From contig NZ_JALKAP010000004.1 in NCBI RefSeq assembly GCF_023016045.1, forward strand, positions 310,001 to 374,000: a stretch of DNA of 64,000 nt, read 5' to 3'. Origin of the DNA: Marinobacter sp. S6332. GTDB taxonomy: Bacteria > Pseudomonadota > Gammaproteobacteria > Pseudomonadales > Oleiphilaceae. The stretch's first letter is position 1, and each line of letters begins with the position of its first letter. Below the pieces are notes generated by a model. That model was not told the origin of the DNA, ran no database searches, and saw only the letters and a program-made list of their open reading frames with translations. The position numbers and the translations under genes were made by a program. Shown piece by piece: positions 7,311 to 16,191 of the stretch.

Positions 7311-8668
7311 GCGCGGGTGTCCACCAGTCTGTGCTCCAACTTTGTCGCAGGGTAAGATGGCGTGCCACGCCTGCACTCCAGATCGGTTACTTCCAGTCCC
7401 AACTCCACCAAGCTTCGTCTCAGTAGCGGTAGTTCCTCGTAAACCTGCTTTAAGGTTTCCTGTTTTTCCGCCCACACCCGCGCACTAACCTCCTGCTGAC
7501 GCAAGGAAACCTCAAAGTTCAACGCTCCGGCCAACTCCAGATCAATGGTGAGATTCAGGCGCCATTCGCTGATGGCTGCCCGTTTTTCGTTACGATCCTT
7601 GGCTGAAGGTTCTTCTTTATACTGTTCCATGCGCAGCTGTGCCAGCTTGGGCTCGTTTTGGGGGGTCACCCAAGGTAAGTCCATAATCATAGTTGAAACC
7701 GGAGCTGGTGCGTCGCCGCCAGCGCCTCTTGCTGTGAGTATTTGGCTGTGGAGCTGGTTGACGGTGATCCGGTTCAACATACCCGCTAACATTCGCAAGG
7801 TCTGGCCTACCGATGTGGGCTCTGAGCCGCTGCCAGATGGCGGTGGTGCCGTCAACTGGGGGAATTGCAAGGGTGCCTGCATCAGGCCGGGGCTTGCTAA
7901 TGGTGTAAGACGGTTGAATAGGGTTGCCGGGTTGCCACCTTGCTCAGCCAGAAGCCCGGTTACCATTCGGCCTAGGGCAAGCTTCAGATCGGGCAGTGTA
8001 GAAGAGGGAGTTTGAGTTAAGCGGGATTCGGCAAACACTCCGCTTTCGGCTATCCACTGTCGGATTTGCTGTACGCTGTTGTTTTGGCTGCCTGCGCCGG
8101 GCGTCAGGGTACTACTGGCCGGAAGCCTTGCCAGTAGGGTTTCTAGAGCTTGGCGTGCCGCCTCCGGTAGCGGTTGTAAACCTCGGGCTGTGGGTAATTG
8201 GCCGGGTGTCAGTTCTGGAATCACGCCCTTGTTGAGTGCCGTCATTAGCTTTGCCAAGCCGCTATCGATGTTCTGCTGCCAGGGCATACGCTGTGCTAAC
8301 GCCCGGGAAATAGCAGCCTCCGGCGTTGCCGCCAGTTTACCCATGAGTTGCAGTTCGTTGCCCGCGCGCATCACTTTTACCCAGTCGCCGGGTGTTAGCT
8401 CCGTGGCGCCGATGGCGGCATTTACTTGAAGCGGCTTTCCCCTTATATCCAATAGCACTTCTGCATTGCGGCTGCCCTGCCGGTTAATGACTTCTGCCAC
8501 ACGTGCCAGAATGGTCTCCCGGTTTGCAAGCTGGATTTGGTCCAGTTGCTGGCGGGCAGACAGGGCCAGGGTTTCGCGGCCCGGCTGATTGGCGCCATTG
8601 ACTTGTGGCGACCTGAGAGCAACCGGAGCCGGAGGATTAGGAGACTGTTGGCCGTTGGGTAGTTTCAT
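7307..8668 (-). CDS. fliK: FliK-like flagellar hook-length control protein
   Basis: About 453 residues from the ATG at 8668; an in-frame TTG lies further upstream at 8692. The long N-terminal part is Ala/Pro/Gln/Leu-rich with low complexity, as in FliK secreted rulers. The C-terminal part (SEWRLNLTIDLELAG, NFEVSLRQQEVSARVWAE, LRRSLVELGLEVTDLEC) resembles the FliK C-terminal domain that contacts FlhB. Coupling with the FlhB-fragment gene supports the assignment. A second canonical fliK may exist elsewhere in the genome. Confidence 0.75.
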   Translation of the reverse strand: MKLPNGQQSPNPPAPVALRSPQVNGANQPGRETLALSARQQLDQIQLANRETILARVAEVINRQGSRNAEVLLDIRGKPLQVNAAIGATELTPGDWVKVMRAGNELQLMGKLAATPEAAISRALAQRMPWQQNIDSGLAKLMTALNKGVIPELTPGQLPTARGLQPLPEAARQALETLLARLPASSTLTPGAGSQNNSVQQIRQWIAESGVFAESRLTQTPSSTLPDLKLALGRMVTGLLAEQGGNPATLFNRLTPLASPGLMQAPLQFPQLTAPPPSGSGSEPTSVGQTLRMLAGMLNRITVNQLHSQILTARGAGGDAPAPVSTMIMDLPWVTPQNEPKLAQLRMEQYKEEPSAKDRNEKRAAISEWRLNLTIDLELAGALNFEVSLRQQEVSARVWAEKQETLKQVYEELPLLRRSLVELGLEVTDLECRRGTPSYPATKLEHRLVDTRA

Positions 8669-8715
8669 CGCTGCTGACTTGATTCCAGACAAGAGTATTC
8701 TGCAAACGCTTTCGC

Positions 8716-8721
8716 TATAAT
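8716..8721 (+). promoter_or_regulatory. Possible -10 element for the ccm operon
   Basis: A perfect TATAAT lies 73 bp upstream of the ccmA start, in the divergent gap after the fliK-like start. No convincing -35 box stands 16-18 bp upstream of it, so the promoter call is weak. Confidence 0.35.
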
Positions 8722-8793
8722 ACGCCGCGCTGGCAACTATTGTCGTGAATACACCCGATGCGATCTGCGCATCGTCCTGATTACGGGGCCCTG

Positions 8794-9435
8794 ATGTCCG
8801 AGCCGTTACTACAGGCCGTTAACCTACAGTGTGAGCGGGACAAGCGGATACTTTTCCGCGAATTATCCTTCTCCATACTGCCCGGTACGGTCACCCGTGT
8901 CGAGGGGCCAAATGGCTCGGGGAAAACCACTCTGCTGAGAATGCTGGCAGGCTTGAATGATGCCTGGACAGGCGAGCTGAATTGGTGCGGCTCACCAATT
9001 GCAAATCAGCGTGAAGTATTTCTGCGGAACATGCTTTATCTTGGGCATCGCCCTGGAATCAAACCTCTTCTTACTCCTATGGAAAATCTTCGAGCATTGA
9101 TGGCGGGCAGAAGGCCTGTGTCTGATGCGGTTTTGAGTCAGGCGCTTCAGGGAACGGGCCTTGCCGGCTTTGAAGGTGTCCCTTGCCGTAATTTGTCGGC
9201 CGGTCAGCAGCGCAGAGTTGCGTTGGCAAGGCTGTTGATTGCAGACGAACCTCTTTGGTTGCTCGATGAAGTATTTACCGCCATTGATGCCGATGGTGTA
9301 GTAGCGCTAGAAACTTTATTACAACAACGGGCCGCCGAAGGTGGTGCCGTGTTGGTTACCACCCACCATGACCTGGCACTGCCGGGCATGCAACGGCTGA
9401 CCCTTGGCGCGGGAGGTGTAACCGATGAACGCTGA
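8794..9435 (+). CDS. ccmA: Heme exporter ATP-binding protein CcmA
   Basis: A 213-residue ABC ATPase from ATG 8794; the in-frame ATG at 8758 would add 12 unlikely residues. Walker A is EGPNGSGKTTLLRML, the signature NLSAGQQRRVALARLL, and Walker B PLWLLDEVF. CcmA energises release of heme-loaded CcmE from CcmC during System I cytochrome c biogenesis. It is the first gene of ccmABCDEFGHI, with an 11-bp overlap into ccmB. Confidence 0.93.
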   Translation: MSEPLLQAVNLQCERDKRILFRELSFSILPGTVTRVEGPNGSGKTTLLRMLAGLNDAWTGELNWCGSPIANQREVFLRNMLYLGHRPGIKPLLTPMENLRALMAGRRPVSDAVLSQALQGTGLAGFEGVPCRNLSAGQQRRVALARLLIADEPLWLLDEVFTAIDADGVVALETLLQQRAAEGGAVLVTTHHDLALPGMQRLTLGAGGVTDER

Positions 9436-10150
9436 AGTTCGCCCTATTGTCCCGCTTGCCAGTAGCAGTGTTGGTGCACTGGCTGCTATGAAAGGTGTTT
9501 TCTCGCGGGATATGAAAGTAGCATTCCGGCAGCGTCAGGATCTGTTAAACCCACTTTTGTTTTTTATTATGGTTGTGACCCTGTTTCCTCTCGGCGTCAG
9601 CCCGGAAGCCTCATTTTTGCGTGAAGCTGGAGCCGGAATTCTCTGGGTAGCGGCGTTGCTCTCGGTACTCTTGTCGTTGGATCATTTGTTCCGTCACGAT
9701 TTTGATGACGGCACACTCGAGCAGCTTGTGCTCCAGCCGCAGCCCCTGTTTTTGTTGATTTTGGCAAAGACCATGGCGCACTGGATGTTAACAGGCCTGC
9801 CTTTGGTCATATTGACCCCCGTTCTTGGTGTAATGGTGCATCTGGACGGGAACTCTATCGCTGTTTTATGTCTAACGCTGCTGATTGGTACACCGGTACT
9901 GAGTTTAATAGGTGCCATTGGTGCTGCTTTGACTCTTGGGTTGCGTTCGGCAGGTGTGCTCTTGTCCCTACTGATCATTCCGCTGTACATTCCTGTGCTG
10001 ATATTTGGCACAGGCACCGTTGCAGCAGCAGTGGAGGGCGCATCTGTTGGTGCTTATCTGGCTCTGATGGGGGCTTTCCTGGTGTTGGCGCTGACACTGG
10101 CGCCGTTTGCAGCGGCAGCAGCATTGAGAATCAGCTTGTCGAACGGTTAA
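9425..10150 (+). CDS. ccmB: Heme exporter membrane protein CcmB
   Basis: A 241-residue, six-helix integral membrane protein. The FSRDMKVAFRQRQDLLNPL N-terminus and the LDHLFRHDFDDGTLEQL loop are typical of CcmB. It forms the membrane part of the CcmAB ABC complex. It overlaps ccmA by 11 bp and is followed by ccmC after 32 bp. The N-terminus is about 20 residues longer than usual, so the internal Met at residue 22 could be an alternative start. Confidence 0.92.
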   Translation: MNAEVRPIVPLASSSVGALAAMKGVFSRDMKVAFRQRQDLLNPLLFFIMVVTLFPLGVSPEASFLREAGAGILWVAALLSVLLSLDHLFRHDFDDGTLEQLVLQPQPLFLLILAKTMAHWMLTGLPLVILTPVLGVMVHLDGNSIAVLCLTLLIGTPVLSLIGAIGAALTLGLRSAGVLLSLLIIPLYIPVLIFGTGTVAAAVEGASVGAYLALMGAFLVLALTLAPFAAAAALRISLSNG

Positions 10151-10182
10151 AACAAGGTAAACGGTAAGGCGGTGACCATCTG

Positions 10183-10926
10183 ATGTGGCAATTTTTTCAT
10201 AAACTGGGCTCCCCAAAATGGTTTTTCGGGATATCCACCCGGTTCATGCCTTGGCTATTGATGAGCGGCATACTGCTGCTGATGGCTGGAGTTGTTTGGG
10301 GGCTGGCATTTGCACCCAAAGACTACCTGCAGGGCAATAGCTACCGGATTATTTTTATTCATGTTCCTACGGCGTTTATGGCGCAGTCGGTTTACATCAT
10401 GATGGCGTCTGCGGCTCTGGTTACTCTGGTTTGGCGCATGAAGCTGGCCGATGTATTCGTTAAAGCGGTTACGCCAGTAGGGTTGGTTTTAACGTTTTTG
10501 GCACTTTTTACCGGCGCGGTTTGGGGCAAGCCAACCTGGGGTACTTGGTGGATTTGGGATGCCCGGCTTACCTCCATGCTGATACTGCTGTTTCTTTATG
10601 GTGGTGTTATCGCGTTGGATCGTGCCATTAATGACGAGAAGTCTGCCGCCCGCGCAGTCGCGGTGCTTGTGCTTGTTGGGGTAGTGAATATCCCGATTAT
10701 CAAGTACTCCGTTGAGTGGTGGAATACACTGCATCAGCCCGCAACGTTCAAGCTTACTGAAAAACCATCCATGCCGGCTGAAATGTGGGTGCCATTGTTG
10801 CTTTCGGTGTTGGGCCTTTATCTGATTTTTGGCTGGCTTGCGTGTATTCGTATGCAGACAGAAATTTTGTCCCGGGAGCAACGCACCCGCTGGGTAAAAG
10901 AATTCGTAATGAAAGGTAAGGTGTGA
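10183..10926 (+). CDS. ccmC: Heme-handling protein CcmC
   Basis: A 247-residue membrane protein with the Trp-rich WWD signature ([18 protein letters not shown]) between helices 3 and 4, flanked by conserved His residues (FIHVPTA and EWWNTLHQP). CcmC loads heme onto CcmE in the periplasm. It sits in the ccm operon, 3 bp before ccmD. Confidence 0.95.
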   Translation: MWQFFHKLGSPKWFFGISTRFMPWLLMSGILLLMAGVVWGLAFAPKDYLQGNSYRIIFIHVPTAFMAQSVYIMMASAALVTLVWRMKLADVFVKAVTPVGLVLTFLALFTGAVWGKPTWGTWWIWDARLTSMLILLFLYGGVIALDRAINDEKSAARAVAVLVLVGVVNIPIIKYSVEWWNTLHQPATFKLTEKPSMPAEMWVPLLLSVLGLYLIFGWLACIRMQTEILSREQRTRWVKEFVMKGKV

Positions 10927-10929
10927 ACC

Positions 10930-11169
10930 ATGGCATTTGATTCCTTTGCGGCATTTGTATCAATGGAAGGTCATGGCCCCTATGTGTGGGCTTGTTACGC
11001 TGTGTTTTTTGTACTGATGATTGTGCTGATGGCCGGATCGGTGCGCAGTAGGGACGCAACTATCGAATCCTGCCGTCGCCGTTATGAGCTTCAGGCCGAA
11101 AAGAGTACAGTGGCGGCGGCGCCCACAACTTCTGCGTCCTTTGCACGCGTAAATGTTTCCCAAGACTGA
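10930..11169 (+). CDS. ccmD: Heme exporter small membrane protein CcmD
   Basis: A 79-residue protein with one membrane helix (GPYVWACYAVFFVLMIVLM) and a charged cytoplasmic tail (RRRYELQAEK). This is the standard CcmD layout; CcmD stabilises the CcmABC-CcmE complex. Identification rests on size, helix and position between ccmC and ccmE. Confidence 0.88.
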   Translation: MAFDSFAAFVSMEGHGPYVWACYAVFFVLMIVLMAGSVRSRDATIESCRRRYELQAEKSTVAAAPTTSASFARVNVSQD

Positions 11170-11184
11170 CTGACAGGTAAGCAC

Positions 11185-11658
11185 ATGCACCCGATCCGTA
11201 AAAAGCGGCTGACCATCGTTCTGTTTCTGCTGGTAGGCCTTTCTGTTGCAGTGGGACTTACAGCTTATGCGCTGCGCCAGAATATCAACCTGTTTTATGA
11301 CCCCAGCCAAATTTCTGCCGGTGAGGCACCGGTTGACGTGCGAATCCGCGCAGGTGGTATGGTCGAAGAAGGTTCTGTGGTGCGTGACCCTGAAAGCCTA
11401 AAAGTCGAATTTCTAGTGACAGACTATAGTGCCTCGGTACCAGTTGAATACGTCGGTATCCTGCCGGATCTGTTTGCGGAAGGGCAGGGCATTGTCGCCA
11501 TGGGCAGACTCAACAATGAGGGGCGGTTCGTGGCCGATCAGGTTTTGGCTAAACATGATGAAAACTACATGCCTCCAGAAGTTGCCGGTGCCTTAGAGAA
11601 AGCATCACAAGCCGAGACGAAGTCCGCCGCTGAAAACGCCAAGCCTGCAACTTACTGA
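11185..11658 (+). CDS. ccmE: Cytochrome c maturation heme chaperone CcmE
   Basis: A 157-residue protein with an N-terminal membrane anchor and a periplasmic OB-fold-like domain. The heme-binding His lies in [13 protein letters not shown] near residue 127, followed by the conserved Tyr. CcmE accepts heme from CcmC and passes it to CcmF/H. It is the fifth gene of the ccm operon. Confidence 0.95.
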   Translation: MHPIRKKRLTIVLFLLVGLSVAVGLTAYALRQNINLFYDPSQISAGEAPVDVRIRAGGMVEEGSVVRDPESLKVEFLVTDYSASVPVEYVGILPDLFAEGQGIVAMGRLNNEGRFVADQVLAKHDENYMPPEVAGALEKASQAETKSAAENAKPATY

Positions 11659-11694
11659 ACACAAAACACCCAATAGCCTGACTCCTGGAGAGCT

Positions 11695-13701
11695 TTGATG
11701 TATCCCGAACTCGGACAGCTTGCACTGATACTCGCGCTGTTGCTGGCAGTGCTTCTTTCGGTAGTGCCACTGGTTGGCTCACTCACTGGCCGGGACAATC
11801 TTCAGGCGTTTGCACGGCCTTTAACCACCGGGATGTTTGTGTTTGTCGGGCTGGCGTTTGCTGTGCTGACCCACGCGTTTTTAACGGATGATTTTTCGGT
11901 AGCCTACGTTGCCAACAACAGCAACAGCATGCTGCCTTGGTACTACAAGTTCAGTGCTGTGTGGGGTGGCCATGAGGGCTCCCTTTTGCTCTGGATTCTG
12001 ATGCTCACTGGTTGGACCATGGCCGTTGCTATTTTCAGCCGTCGCTTGCCATCTGTAATGATTTCGCAAGTGTTGTCGGTTCTCGGCATGATTAGCGTTG
12101 GCTTCATGCTATTTATTGTTATTACCTCTAACCCCTTCGACCGCTTACTGCCCAACGTACCGGCAGATGGGGCAGACTTGAACCCACTGTTGCAGGATTT
12201 TGGGCTGATAGTGCATCCGCCTATGCTTTACATGGGCTATGTCGGCTTTGCTGTGGCTTTCGCGTTTGCCATTGCGGCCTTGATCAACGGTCGCCTTGAT
12301 GCCGCATGGGCGAGATGGTCTCGCCCCTGGACCACCGTCGCCTGGGCGTTTCTATCTATCGGCATCGCCCTTGGAAGCTGGTGGGCTTACTACGAGCTTG
12401 GCTGGGGTGGCTGGTGGTTCTGGGATCCTGTAGAAAATGCTTCTCTGCTCCCATGGTTGTCGGGTACCGCATTGATGCATTCGCTCGCAGTCACCGAAAA
12501 GCGCGGTGTTTTCAAGAGCTGGACGGTACTCTTGGCGATTGTCACCTTTTCCTTGAGTTTGCTGGGTACCTTTCTAGTTCGATCCGGCGTGCTTACTTCG
12601 GTTCATGCTTTTGCGTCTGACCCGGAGCGGGGTACCTTTCTTCTGGCGTTGCTGGCAATAACCATTCTGGCCAGTCTGATGCTTTATGCGTTCAGGGCGC
12701 CTGTGGTTCACGTGCGCTCCCGCTACGGCTCTCTGTCGCGGGAGATATTCCTGCTGTTAAACAACGTACTGCTGGTTTCCGCAACGCTACTGGTCGCGGT
12801 AGGTACTCTGTACCCGCTGGTTCTTGATTTCTTTGAGCTGGGCAAAATCTCTATTGGCGAGCCGTTCTTCAATCTTACTTTTAGCCCGCTGGCTGTGGCG
12901 ACCGGCCTTTTGCTTGGTGTTGGTACTTTCTCCCGCTGGAAGAAAACAGATGGCGGCTGGCTTGCTCGTAAGCTGTTGTGGCCATTGGCGGTTAGTGTAT
13001 TGATCAGTACGGCGGTTATGGTTGCGTATGGTGGCTTCAAACCATGGGCCTTCCTTGGCGTGTTCACTGCGGTTTGGGTAACCACCGCAACTTTCTGGGA
13101 TTTGTGGGATAAGTCTTCGTCCAAAAAGGGACGAGTTCACGGCTTGAAGCGCCAGTCTCGCAGTTACTACGGTATGGTTCTTGGCCATCTTGGTCTGGCT
13201 ATTACCATGGCAGGCGCTACCGTTGTGTCGAACTATGGCATAGAGCGCGATGTGCGCATGGTGCCTGGCGATGTTGCAACGGTTGGTGACTACCAGTTCC
13301 GGTTTGTAGACATTGGCGAGCGCCGCGGCCAGAACTTTACTGCTCAATACGGCAGTTTTGATGTAATGCTTGACGGCAAACTCGTTGCTGATCTTCATCC
13401 TGAAAAGCGTCAATATGCCGTTGGCATGAGTGTTATGACGGAAGCGGATATTGATGCAGGACTGTTCCGGGACATCTTCGTTGCAGTCGGTGAGCGTATT
13501 TCAGATAACGCTTGGGCTATCCGCTTACAGTATAAACCGCTAATACGTTGGCTTTGGTTAGGTGCGCTGTTTATGGCGGCCGGTGGCTTCTTGGCTATAT
13601 CTGATCGGCGTTATCGTATTCGTGAGCGAGATGTTGAACGTTCAGCAGCTGCGTCGCCGGAGCAAGCCGGTACCCAGCGCACGGCCGGAGCAATTTCATG
13701 A
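11695..13701 (+). CDS. ccmF: Cytochrome c heme lyase subunit CcmF
   Basis: A 668-residue polytopic membrane protein. The WWD domain is clear (YYELGWGGWWFWDPVENAS), with flanking His-containing loops (GGHEGSLLLW and IVHPPMLYMGY). CcmF ligates heme from CcmE to apocytochrome with CcmH and CcmI. The start at 11695 has a GGAG site upstream. The stop overlaps ccmG by 4 bp. Confidence 0.96.
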   Translation: MMYPELGQLALILALLLAVLLSVVPLVGSLTGRDNLQAFARPLTTGMFVFVGLAFAVLTHAFLTDDFSVAYVANNSNSMLPWYYKFSAVWGGHEGSLLLWILMLTGWTMAVAIFSRRLPSVMISQVLSVLGMISVGFMLFIVITSNPFDRLLPNVPADGADLNPLLQDFGLIVHPPMLYMGYVGFAVAFAFAIAALINGRLDAAWARWSRPWTTVAWAFLSIGIALGSWWAYYELGWGGWWFWDPVENASLLPWLSGTALMHSLAVTEKRGVFKSWTVLLAIVTFSLSLLGTFLVRSGVLTSVHAFASDPERGTFLLALLAITILASLMLYAFRAPVVHVRSRYGSLSREIFLLLNNVLLVSATLLVAVGTLYPLVLDFFELGKISIGEPFFNLTFSPLAVATGLLLGVGTFSRWKKTDGGWLARKLLWPLAVSVLISTAVMVAYGGFKPWAFLGVFTAVWVTTATFWDLWDKSSSKKGRVHGLKRQSRSYYGMVLGHLGLAITMAGATVVSNYGIERDVRMVPGDVATVGDYQFRFVDIGERRGQNFTAQYGSFDVMLDGKLVADLHPEKRQYAVGMSVMTEADIDAGLFRDIFVAVGERISDNAWAIRLQYKPLIRWLWLGALFMAAGGFLAISDRRYRIRERDVERSAAASPEQAGTQRTAGAIS

Positions 13702-14234
13702 AGCGCTTTCTTCTGTTCCTGCCGTTGTTGGCGGCTATCATAGTGGGCGTTGTTCTATTCGCCGGTATTGGTAAAGATCCCACCAAGCTGGATTCCGCAT
13801 TAATAGGGAAGCCGGTCCCCGCGTTCAGCCTGCGGGATCTGAAACAACCGGAAACCACGCTCGATGAAGCCGTGTTTCGCGGGGAAATCACCTTACTGAA
13901 CGTTTGGGGTACTTGGTGTCCGTCCTGCCGAGACGAGCATGACGATCTCATGTGGCTGGCCCGGGAAAAGAAGGTGTCGATTATCGGTTTGAACTATAAG
14001 GACAACCGCGACGATGCTTTGGTTTGGCTAGATCGGTTGGGCGACCCGTATAGCAAGGTGATATACGACCCCAAAGGCACACTGGGCTTCGATTTGGGTG
14101 TGTACGGAGCCCCGGAAACATTTGTTATAGATGCCTCTGGCGTTGTGCGTTATCGCCATGTGGGCGTGGTAAACGGCGACGTTTGGGAACGGGTGCTATT
14201 GCCGGTGATCAATGACGCACGGGAGAATGGTTGA
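13698..14234 (+). CDS. ccmG: Periplasmic thiol-disulfide oxidoreductase CcmG/DsbE
   Basis: A 178-residue protein with an N-terminal membrane anchor and a thioredoxin fold. The active site is WGTWCPSCRDEH (CxxC) and the cis-Pro loop is YGAPETFVID. It keeps apocytochrome CXXCH cysteines reduced before heme attachment. Its start overlaps ccmF (ATGA) and its stop overlaps the ccmH ATG. Confidence 0.95.
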   Translation: MKRFLLFLPLLAAIIVGVVLFAGIGKDPTKLDSALIGKPVPAFSLRDLKQPETTLDEAVFRGEITLLNVWGTWCPSCRDEHDDLMWLAREKKVSIIGLNYKDNRDDALVWLDRLGDPYSKVIYDPKGTLGFDLGVYGAPETFVIDASGVVRYRHVGVVNGDVWERVLLPVINDARENG

Positions 14235-14713
14235 TGCTGCGCATTCTTTGTTTTGTTGTGGCAACTGTGGCATCCAGCATGACCTTTGCGGATGTATCTG
14301 CGGTTTATGGTTTTGATGATCGAAGCGAAGAACAGCGCTACCAGAACTTAATTGCAGAATTGCGTTGTCCCAAATGCCAAAACCAGAACATTGCGGATTC
14401 GAACTCACCTATATCGAAAGATATGAGAAATGCTGTTTATCAAATGATGCTGGAAGGCGCCAGTGATCAAGAGATTGTCGATTCTCTGGTGGGGCGCTTT
14501 GGCGAGTTTGTGAAGTATAAGCCCGATTTGGACAGCCGCACCTTTATGCTCTGGGCAACACCTGCAATAGCAGTTCTGGGCGGCCTTATTGTGGTTGTAG
14601 GGATTGTTGTTCGCTCTCGACGGACCGGCACGGCAGCGCCAACACTCAGTGCTGAGGAGCAGGCCCGGATAGATAAGATGCTTGCGGAAAAGAATCGTAA
14701 CGGTAGCGCCTGA
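14234..14713 (+). CDS. ccmH: Cytochrome c maturation protein CcmH
   Basis: A 159-residue protein with a signal peptide, the redox motif LRCPKCQNQNIADSNSP, and a C-terminal membrane helix (LWATPAIAVLGGLIVVVGIVV). This is the short CcmH/CycL form, with the TPR part encoded separately by the next gene. The ATG at 14234 overlaps the ccmG stop (TGATG). Confidence 0.95.
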   Translation: MLRILCFVVATVASSMTFADVSAVYGFDDRSEEQRYQNLIAELRCPKCQNQNIADSNSPISKDMRNAVYQMMLEGASDQEIVDSLVGRFGEFVKYKPDLDSRTFMLWATPAIAVLGGLIVVVGIVVRSRRTGTAAPTLSAEEQARIDKMLAEKNRNGSA

Positions 14714-14811
14714 TTTCTACACCGTGCCCCTTGACCTTTACATAGTGCAAACCGCTGGCTTCGTAGACATGCGTACCGCTTTATTCATTTTGAACCTGTG
14801 ATGATATCTCC

Positions 14812-16098
14812 ATGACCCAAACTTTCTGGATTGCCGCAACGGTATTGATCATTCTTGCCTTGGCATTTGTACTTTACCCTGTGATGTTTCACCGTCAGGC
14901 CTCCCGGGAGCAAACGGATCTCAGAAACCAGAACTTGGTGGCCTATCGAAGCCGAATGGCCGAACTGGAAAAGGAGCACCAAGCCGGAATTATTGATGAG
15001 GAAACTTACCGGCAGCTGAGAGACGAACTTGCGGGAGCCATGCTCGATGACGTTCCCGAGAACGAAGCACCAGCAAAGAGCGTTCCCGGGCGTAAAGCTG
15101 CTATGGCCGTGGGCCTAATATCAATACTTTTGCTTCCTGCGGCAACGGTTCTGCTCTATGAGGAGTGGGGCGCGATGGACAGTGTGGAATCCTTTGTTGC
15201 TATGCAGGAGCTTGGCAGCTCAGACGAAGCCCGTGCAGCACAGATGAACCAGCTCACGGAGCAATTGCGTGCGCGGCTGGAGGCCAGCCCTGATAATCCG
15301 GACGGCTGGGCTATGCTGGGCCAGACTTACATGCGCTTGAAACGTTATGACGACGCAGCTTGGGCGTTCCGGCAGCTGGCGGATAGTGTTAAATCTGATG
15401 ACGGTTCCCGGGCTGTCGCTCTGGGATTATCTGCGCAGGCGCAGTTTTTCCGCTCTCAGGGCGCCATGACTGAGAAAGTAACCTCTACCATTGAAGAAGC
15501 GCTCGCGCTGAACCCCGATGAGGTCAACTCGCTGGGGCTGTTGGGTATTCATGCGTTCAGTCAAGGAAGCTATCGCGAAGCGATCCAATACTGGGAGCGC
15601 ATCCAAACGGTTGCGCCAGATCACCCGCAACTGGCTTCCATTCAGGGAGGAATACAAGAAGCCTATACTCGCCTTGGGGAGCAGCCGCCGGCTGAACAAC
15701 CCGCTTTTGCCGCTCCGGATGACAGCGCAGGCAACTTGGGCGTATCTGTGAGAGTGAGTTTGGATGACGCATTCAAACAAGATATCCCTGAAGACACTAC
15801 TCTATTTATCTTTGCTCGCGCGGCCAATGTGCAAAGCGGGCCGCCTTTAGCCGTTGTGAGGTTGACCGCGAGCGCCTTGCCCATCGACATTCGCCTGAAC
15901 GATAGCCATGCAATGGCGCCGCAAGCTGTGATATCCGGAGCGGAGCAAGTGGTTGTAACGGCCCGCTTGACGCTCTCAGGCAACATCAATGCACAACCGG
16001 GGGACTGGCAGGGTAGTACAGACTTACCTCTTGCAGTGTCTGAAGATCAGGGTTCGGCGGTAGACCTCGTGATTGACCAGCAATTGACTGGCAACTAA
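14812..16098 (+). CDS. ccmI: Cytochrome c maturation TPR protein CcmI
   Basis: A 428-residue protein. Two N-terminal membrane helices bracket a cytoplasmic coiled loop (REQTDLRNQNLVAYRSRMAE). A periplasmic TPR array follows (PDGWAMLGQTYMRLKRYDDA and SLGLLGIHAFSQGSYREAIQYW). A C-terminal beta-rich domain ends the protein. CcmI/CycH holds apocytochrome c for the CcmFH lyase. A 98-bp gap separates it from ccmH, longer than elsewhere in the operon. Confidence 0.93.
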   Translation: MTQTFWIAATVLIILALAFVLYPVMFHRQASREQTDLRNQNLVAYRSRMAELEKEHQAGIIDEETYRQLRDELAGAMLDDVPENEAPAKSVPGRKAAMAVGLISILLLPAATVLLYEEWGAMDSVESFVAMQELGSSDEARAAQMNQLTEQLRARLEASPDNPDGWAMLGQTYMRLKRYDDAAWAFRQLADSVKSDDGSRAVALGLSAQAQFFRSQGAMTEKVTSTIEEALALNPDEVNSLGLLGIHAFSQGSYREAIQYWERIQTVAPDHPQLASIQGGIQEAYTRLGEQPPAEQPAFAAPDDSAGNLGVSVRVSLDDAFKQDIPEDTTLFIFARAANVQSGPPLAVVRLTASALPIDIRLNDSHAMAPQAVISGAEQVVVTARLTLSGNINAQPGDWQGSTDLPLAVSEDQGSAVDLVIDQQLTGN

Positions 16099-16114
16099 GT
16101 CGAAACGGACTCGA

Positions 16115-16136
16115 TGAGCCGCTTGCTGTTGGCTCA
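16115..16136. terminator. Small hairpin between convergent ccmI and batD
   Basis: TGAGCC (16115-16120) pairs with GGCTCA (16131-16136) around a 10-nt loop in the 93-bp convergent gap. No T-tract follows on either strand, so a terminator role is only suggested by position. Confidence 0.25.
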
Positions 16137-16191
16137 CCTAGCCGAAAACAAATCTTCGGAAATCTTCAAGCTGGTGTTGCCAACCCCGCGC

